Shown: positions 5,087 to 9,317 of the stretch, in pieces
How the letters are laid out: every line of letters begins with the position of its first letter
How positions within the stretch are numbered: the first letter of the stretch is position 1
Source of the DNA: Acidobacteriota bacterium
GTDB taxonomy: Bacteria; Acidobacteriota; Terriglobia; Bryobacterales; Bryobacteraceae
Direction of reading: 5' to 3'
Assembly (NCBI GenBank): GCA_021788955.1
Contig: JAJYKC010000048.1
Span: 1-9,317 of the forward strand
Length of the DNA stretch: 9,317 nucleotides
Notes under the pieces: generated by a model
The model's database searches: none
Told to the model about the DNA's origin: nothing
The model's input: the letters and a program-made list of their open reading frames with translations, nothing else
Program-made: the position numbers and the translations under genes

Positions 5087-7438
5087 ATGGATTTTCTCGC
5101 TTCCCTGAACCCCCAGCAGCGCGCGGCCGTCGAGCATGTCGATGGCGCATTGTTGTTGTTGGCTGGGGCCGGAAGCGGGAAAACCAGGGTAATCACGCAC
5201 CGGATTGCGCACCTGGTGGCGAAGTACGGAGTGCCGGGTCCGGCGGTGCTGGCAGTGACGTTCACGAACAAAGCGGCCGAGGAGATGCGGCAGCGGGTGC
5301 GGACGCTGCTGAACAACCCCCCGGTTTCCGACAGCCCGCTGCTGTCGACCTTTCACTCCTTTTGCGTGCGGCTGCTGCGGCGGGATGGGGCGAGCCTGGC
5401 GCAGATCCGGCCGGGGTTCACGACGCAGTTCAACATTTACGACGACGACGATCAGCTTGCGTTGCTGAAGACCGCCTACCGGGGTCTGGGACTGAGCGAG
5501 GAGACAGTGCAGTACCGGCAGGCGCTGAGCTGGATCAGTCATCACAAGGGCCAGCAGGAGACGCCGGACGAGGCGTATGCCAAGGCGAAAGACCAACGGG
5601 AAGCGCGGTTGGCCCAGATATACGAGCGGTACGAGGGCGGGCTGCGGCAGGCCAATGCGCTTGACTTCGACGATCTGCTGCATGAGACCGTGCGGGTACT
5701 GCGTCACGATGAAGAACTGCGGGAGCGGTACCGGCGGCGGTTCGAGTTCGTGATGATCGATGAGTATCAGGACACGAACCGGGCGCAGTACGACTTGATG
5801 CGGCTGCTGACGGGCGGGCACGGGAACGTGGCGGTAGTGGGGGACGAGGACCAGTCGATTTACGGTTGGCGCGGTGCCGATATCCGCAACATTCTCGACT
5901 TCGAGCGGGATTATCCGGGCGCGACGGTGATCCGGCTGGAGCAGAACTACCGCTCGACGAAGACGATTCTCGAGGCGGCGAGCGCGGTGGTGGCGAACAA
6001 CACCGAGCGCAAGGGAAAGTGGCTGTGGACGGAGTCGGGCGAAGGCGCGCCGGTTGGGGTATACGAGGGTCTGGACGCGGAGAATGAAGCGCTGTTCGTG
6101 GCCGATACGATCGAGAAGCTGCTGCGGGAGGATCCGTCGCGTCACGTGGCGGTGCTCTACCGCACGAACTTTCAATCGCGGCAGATCGAGGAAGCGCTGC
6201 GGCGGTATGGGCGGAAGTATCTTGTCGTGGGCGGCTTCAGTTTCTACCAGCGGGCTGAGGTGAAGGACGCACTGAGTTATCTGAAGCTGCTGGCGAGCCG
6301 GCGGGATTCGGTGGCGTTGGCGCGGATCATCAACACGCCGGCGCGGGGAATCGGCAAGACGACGGTGGAGCAGATTGAGAAGCTCGCCTCCGAGCGCCGG
6401 TTGGCGATGTGGGAGGCGATGGAGGCGCTGCTCGAGGAGCATGCGTTTCCGGCGCGGGCCGAGGCGGCGGTGGCGGCGTTCCGGAAGTTGATTTTGGAGC
6501 TGGCCGAGTATTCCGCCGTGCAGCCGGTGGACCGGACGCTGAAGGAGATTCTTTCGCGGACGGGATACCGGAAGATGCTGGAGCAGGACACGGCGCCGGA
6601 AGCCGAGGGGAAGCTGGGCAACCTGGATGAACTGCAGACGGCGGCGGCGGAAGCGTCGGAGCGTGGCGAAGGGACCGTCGAGTTTCTCGATCACGCAGCG
6701 CTGGTGGCGGACGCCGATGGCGTGGATGAGCGCGCTCCTGTATCCCTGCTGACGATGCACAACGCCAAGGGTCTGGAGTTTCCGGTGGTGTTCATCACCG
6801 GGATGGAGGAAGGTCTGTTCCCGCACACGAGGTCGTTGAACTCTCCATCGGGGATGGAGGAAGAGCGGCGGCTGTGCTATGTGGGCATGACGCGAGCGAT
6901 GGAGCGGCTGTATCTGACGTGGGCGCGGTTCCGGCGCCGGTTTGGCGGAGGGACACCGGAGCGGACACGGCCATCGCGGTTTCTGGCCGAAGTACCGGCG
7001 AAGCTGATAACGCCGCTGCGCGAGGACGCGGGCGGCGCGCAGATCGACTTCTTCGCGGAGCGGCACGAGGTGCGGGAGACGTCGCGGAAGAATTTGTATA
7101 CGGGCACGACGGTGAACTCGGTGGAGAACATTTCGCGGTTCTTTACCGATCGCGGCATGCCAGCCCCGGCAGGGATTTCAAAGCCCGCCGCTTCCGCGGC
7201 TGCGCCAGTCCAAGTTCCGGCGCAGCCGGCGCCGCAGCCGGTTCGTCCGGCCGCGTCGGCGCCGAAGGCGGGGAAGGGGATCGGCCCGGGGACCGAGATT
7301 CAGCACCCCAAGTACGGGCGCGGCACGGTGCTGCGGCGCGAGGGAGATGGCGAAGACACCAAACTTACAGTAAACTTTCCCAGGTACGGCTTGAAAAAGC
7401 TGGTAGAGAAATACGCAGGGGTCAAAATCGAAGAATGA
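5087..7438 (+). CDS. pcrA: ATP-dependent DNA helicase of the UvrD/PcrA family
   Basis: The 783-residue protein is a superfamily 1A 3'-to-5' helicase of DNA repair and replication conflict resolution. Motifs in order: Q motif LNPQQRAAV (7-15), Walker A GAGSGKT (27-33), TFTNKAAEEMRQRV (Ia), DEYQDTN (225-231, motif II), GDEDQSIYGWRGA (252-264, III), QNYRST (286-291, IV), TMHNAKGLEF (556-565, V) and YVGMTRA (598-604, VI). All key residues are intact. A Pro/Ala-rich linker (about 690-730) leads to a C-terminal Tudor-like domain, IQHPKYGRGTVLRREGDG to the end, which in PcrA/UvrD binds RNA polymerase. The length is slightly above the usual 720-750 because of the linker. The ATG at 5087 gives the standard N-terminus. 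The stop overlaps the start of a small basic protein gene by four bases. UvrD and PcrA cannot be separated by sequence alone here. Confidence 0.96.
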   Translation: MDFLASLNPQQRAAVEHVDGALLLLAGAGSGKTRVITHRIAHLVAKYGVPGPAVLAVTFTNKAAEEMRQRVRTLLNNPPVSDSPLLSTFHSFCVRLLRRDGASLAQIRPGFTTQFNIYDDDDQLALLKTAYRGLGLSEETVQYRQALSWISHHKGQQETPDEAYAKAKDQREARLAQIYERYEGGLRQANALDFDDLLHETVRVLRHDEELRERYRRRFEFVMIDEYQDTNRAQYDLMRLLTGGHGNVAVVGDEDQSIYGWRGADIRNILDFERDYPGATVIRLEQNYRSTKTILEAASAVVANNTERKGKWLWTESGEGAPVGVYEGLDAENEALFVADTIEKLLREDPSRHVAVLYRTNFQSRQIEEALRRYGRKYLVVGGFSFYQRAEVKDALSYLKLLASRRDSVALARIINTPARGIGKTTVEQIEKLASERRLAMWEAMEALLEEHAFPARAEAAVAAFRKLILELAEYSAVQPVDRTLKEILSRTGYRKMLEQDTAPEAEGKLGNLDELQTAAAEASERGEGTVEFLDHAALVADADGVDERAPVSLLTMHNAKGLEFPVVFITGMEEGLFPHTRSLNSPSGMEEERRLCYVGMTRAMERLYLTWARFRRRFGGGTPERTRPSRFLAEVPAKLITPLREDAGGAQIDFFAERHEVRETSRKNLYTGTTVNSVENISRFFTDRGMPAPAGISKPAASAAAPVQVPAQPAPQPVRPAASAPKAGKGIGPGTEIQHPKYGRGTVLRREGDGEDTKLTVNFPRYGLKKLVEKYAGVKIEE

Positions 7439-7593
7439 ATACCAAAGCAACTACCGACAAAGAAGAACGCAAGACGCTGAAGCGGGCCGCGCGGAAGAAA
7501 GCGGCGCCGAAGGCCAAGCGCGCGGCGGGCGTGGCGCGCGGTTCGCAGAAGACGAAAGTGAAGAGGATGGTGAAGGGCCAGCGGAAGCGTTAG
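7435..7593 (+). CDS. Small Lys/Arg-rich basic protein, function unknown
   Basis: The 52-residue product MNTKATTDKEERKTLKRAAR... is extremely basic: more than a third of residues are Lys or Arg, with AAPKAKRAAG repeats like histone H1 or bacterial nucleoid tails, and it ends in VKRMVKGQRKR. It has no Cys, no Trp and no membrane segment, and is probably disordered and bound to nucleic acid. Its ATG overlaps the helicase stop (ATGA), so translation should be coupled to the helicase. I do not recognise a family. It could be a nucleoid- or ribosome-associated protein, or an accessory of the helicase. The tight overlap and clean composition favour a real gene, but a short Lys/Arg frame can also arise by chance in GC-rich DNA. 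Confidence 0.6.
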   Translation: MNTKATTDKEERKTLKRAARKKAAPKAKRAAGVARGSQKTKVKRMVKGQRKR

Positions 7594-7652
7594 TCCGCGG
7601 CGGGAGCCAGCGCAGCGTGGAACTTTCCCCCATGACCGATGGACGGCAAGCC

Positions 7653-7666
7653 GGAGGCATGGGTTG
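7653..7666 (+). promoter_or_regulatory. Ribosome binding site that decides a TTG start
   Basis: GGAGG (7653-7657) is six bases before TTG (7664-7666). An ATG at 7659 is only one base from the GGAGG and would give Met-Gly-stop (ATGGGTTGA), whose stop overlaps the TTG. The TTG reading gives the full conserved permease N-terminus. Confidence 0.65.
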
Positions 7667-9190
7667 AGTTCGCTGTTGCGCACGAAAAGCATCGACGATC
7701 TGATCGCCGCGTCGGAGGATCCGGCCCGGCGGCTGCGCAAGACGCTGGGGCCCTGGAGCCTGACGGCGTTGGGCGTGGGCGCGGTGATCGGGTCGGGCAT
7801 CTTCACGCTGACGGGGACTGCGGCGGCCGGCAAGGTCGAGAAAATCGAGAGCGTTTTTCACGCGACGATCCTCGATCTGCTGATGAACGGCGTGCATGGG
7901 GCGACGACGCTCGGCCGTCCGGGAGCGGGGCCGGCGATCACGCTGTCGTTCGCGCTGGTCGCGGTGGCGTGTTTCTTCGCGGCGCTGTGTTACGCGGAAC
8001 TGGCGTCGATGATACCGATCGCCGGCAGCGCTTACACGTATGCTTACGCGATATTGGGCGAGATCTTCGCCTGGATCATCGGCTGGGATCTGATCCTCGA
8101 GTACGCCGTGTCGAACATGAGCGTCGCGGTCGGCTTCTCGGCGTACTTACAGGACTTGGGCGACAACATATTCGGCGTGCATCTACCGGGGGCGATCGCG
8201 TATCCGATGTATCCGGCGCCGGGCCAGCCGGAAGGGATCTTCAACATTCCCGCGCTGCTGATCACCATGCTGGTGACGTGGATTCTGGTGCGCGGCGTGA
8301 GGGAGAGCGCGGAGACGAACACGGTGATGGTGGCGATCAAGGTGTTAGCCATCGTGATCTTCTGCGCGGGCGCGGCGAGGGCGATTCATCCGTCGAACTG
8401 GCATCCGTTCGCGCCGCACGGATTTTCCGGCGTCCTTACAGGCGCTTCGATTGTCTTCTTCACTTACATCGGATTCGATTCGGTATCGACGGCGGCGGAA
8501 GAGTGCAAGCGGCCGCAGAGGGATCTTCCCGTGGGCATCATTGCGACACTGATTTTGTGCACACTGCTGTACGGCTCGGTGTCGCTGGTGCTGACCGGCA
8601 TTGCGCATTACGAAACGTTGAACACGGACTCGCCCGTGGCCGATGCGTTAAAGGCGCTGGGCTATAACCGGCTGCGTCTGGTGGTGACGGCGGGCGCGCT
8701 GATGGGGATGCTGAGCTCGCTGCTGGTGTATCAGTACGGCCAGGCGCGGGTATGGTTCGCGATGTCGCGGGACCGTCTGCTGCCGGATATGTTCAGCAAG
8801 GTCCATCGGCGCTTTCAGACGCCGCACATCAGCACGTGGATCGCGGGGTTCTTTGTGGGCGTGCCGGCGGGGATATGGGACATCGATACGTTCGCGGAGC
8901 TATCGAACATCGGCACGCTGTTCGCATTCATCGTGGTGGCGGCGGGTGTGATCGTGCTGCGTAAGAAACAGCCGGAGCGGCCGCGAACGTTTCGCGTTCC
9001 GCTTGTGCCGCTTGTGCCGCTGCTGTCGATCGCCTGTTGTTTGCTGTTGATGATGGGACTGCCGCTACTGACATGGATCCGGTTCTTTGTCTGGCTTGCG
9101 ATCGGGTTAGTGATTTACTTTTTGTACGCCCGGCGGCGTACGCCGGATGCGATCGCAGGCCGGAGGGTAACGGAACCTAAGGTCACGTAG
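7664..9190 (+). CDS. APC-family amino acid permease, cationic amino acid transporter (CAT) type
   Basis: The 508-residue inner-membrane protein is an amino acid permease close to the bacterial CAT/YfnA group. The N-terminus LRTKSIDDLIAASEDPARRLRKTLG is typical, followed by the TM1 signature GVGAVIGSGIF (37-47), a loop of about 40 residues, then ALVAVACFFAALCYAELASM (TM2) and IAGSAYTYAYAILGEIFAWIIGWDLILEY (TM3). TM6 has FFTYIGFDSVSTAAEECKRPQRDLPVGI, the hallmark of this group, and SRDRLLPDMF precedes the C-terminal helices. About 12 membrane segments are expected. The substrate is unknown, perhaps Arg, Lys or a neutral amino acid. I chose the TTG at 7664 because GGAGG (7653-7657) lies six bases before it; the nearby ATG at 7659 gives only a two-codon frame. 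A 9-base tandem duplication near 9002-9020 encodes the repeat PLVPLVPL. Confidence 0.93.
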   Translation: MSSLLRTKSIDDLIAASEDPARRLRKTLGPWSLTALGVGAVIGSGIFTLTGTAAAGKVEKIESVFHATILDLLMNGVHGATTLGRPGAGPAITLSFALVAVACFFAALCYAELASMIPIAGSAYTYAYAILGEIFAWIIGWDLILEYAVSNMSVAVGFSAYLQDLGDNIFGVHLPGAIAYPMYPAPGQPEGIFNIPALLITMLVTWILVRGVRESAETNTVMVAIKVLAIVIFCAGAARAIHPSNWHPFAPHGFSGVLTGASIVFFTYIGFDSVSTAAEECKRPQRDLPVGIIATLILCTLLYGSVSLVLTGIAHYETLNTDSPVADALKALGYNRLRLVVTAGALMGMLSSLLVYQYGQARVWFAMSRDRLLPDMFSKVHRRFQTPHISTWIAGFFVGVPAGIWDIDTFAELSNIGTLFAFIVVAAGVIVLRKKQPERPRTFRVPLVPLVPLLSIACCLLLMMGLPLLTWIRFFVWLAIGLVIYFLYARRRTPDAIAGRRVTEPKVT

Positions 9191-9317
9191 CCCATCCTCT
9201 CGCGGTCCTTACAGTCCTTCCCGCGGTTATCAGACGACCGGTTTGACAGAACTACCTTGTCAGTGTAAGTGGAACGTCACGGTTGCGTAACTTTTACCCA
9301 CCGGAGCGGTGATGTGA
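9191..9317 (+). other. Downstream spacer with a possible regulatory site
   Basis: The stretch holds an imperfect GC stem (CGCGG near 9200 with CCGCG near 9219, no T tract), then TTGACA (9243-9248). TGACA (9244-9248) and TGTCA (9258-9262) form an inverted repeat with a 9-base gap. No good -10 box is seen at 17 bases. CACCG-GAG-CGGTG near the end can form a hairpin or hold a Shine-Dalgarno GGAG for a gene starting beyond the window. Confidence 0.3.

Noticed and set aside
5069..7066. Open minus-strand frame of 665 codons opposite the helicase
   Set aside because: The product is Arg/Pro/Leu/His-rich with no domain, as expected from the antisense of GC-rich codons. The plus-strand helicase has every family motif over the same bases.
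9200..9225. Possible terminator after the permease
   Set aside because: The CGCGG/CCGCG stem is short with a long loop and is not followed by a T tract.

Overview
The window is GC-rich chromosomal DNA from a free-living bacterium. The protein styles (a UvrD/PcrA helicase with a Pro/Ala linker and Tudor-like tail, a YfnA-like cationic amino acid permease, an ECF sigma/anti-sigma/CpxP-like trio, a C+ type bL31) and the GC-rich codon use suggest Acidobacteriota, perhaps near Solibacter/Bryobacter. This is inference from style: there is no rRNA or other marker gene to prove it. I see no tRNA, CRISPR array, insertion sequence or phage gene.

Layout. Positions 2-925 (+) carry the 3' part of mtnA (methionine salvage); its 5' end lies outside the window. 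Inside the mtnA tail is a near-consensus promoter (860-888), followed by a transcript of about 235 nt that ends at a strong bidirectional terminator (1094-1133). This short unit contains an unusually long Shine-Dalgarno match and a possible 19-codon ORF, then hairpin-forming sequence. I do not recognise it, and it is the least explained element here.

Positions 2786-1154 (-) form a tight three-gene operon: SRPBCC/AHSA1 protein, SpoIIE-type PP2C phosphatase, ArsR-family repressor. Its promoter overlaps a perfect 9+9 inverted repeat, a likely autoregulatory operator. The divergent gene at 2944-3195 (+) encodes ribosomal protein bL31 of the zinc-binding type. Positions 4557-3201 (-) encode an ECF sigma factor, a small one-TM protein that is probably its anti-sigma factor, and a membrane-anchored CpxP/Spy-like protein. 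This order resembles a periplasmic stress or metal sensing module.

Positions 4558-5086 are mostly non-coding, with one weak small ORF on the minus strand and a cluster of GGGTA/TACCC half-sites upstream of the helicase. Positions 5087-7438 (+) encode the PcrA/UvrD helicase. A 52-residue, very Lys/Arg-rich protein overlaps its end by four bases. Positions 7664-9190 (+) encode an APC-family amino acid permease with a TTG start. The last 127 bases hold possible regulatory sequence for a gene beyond the window.
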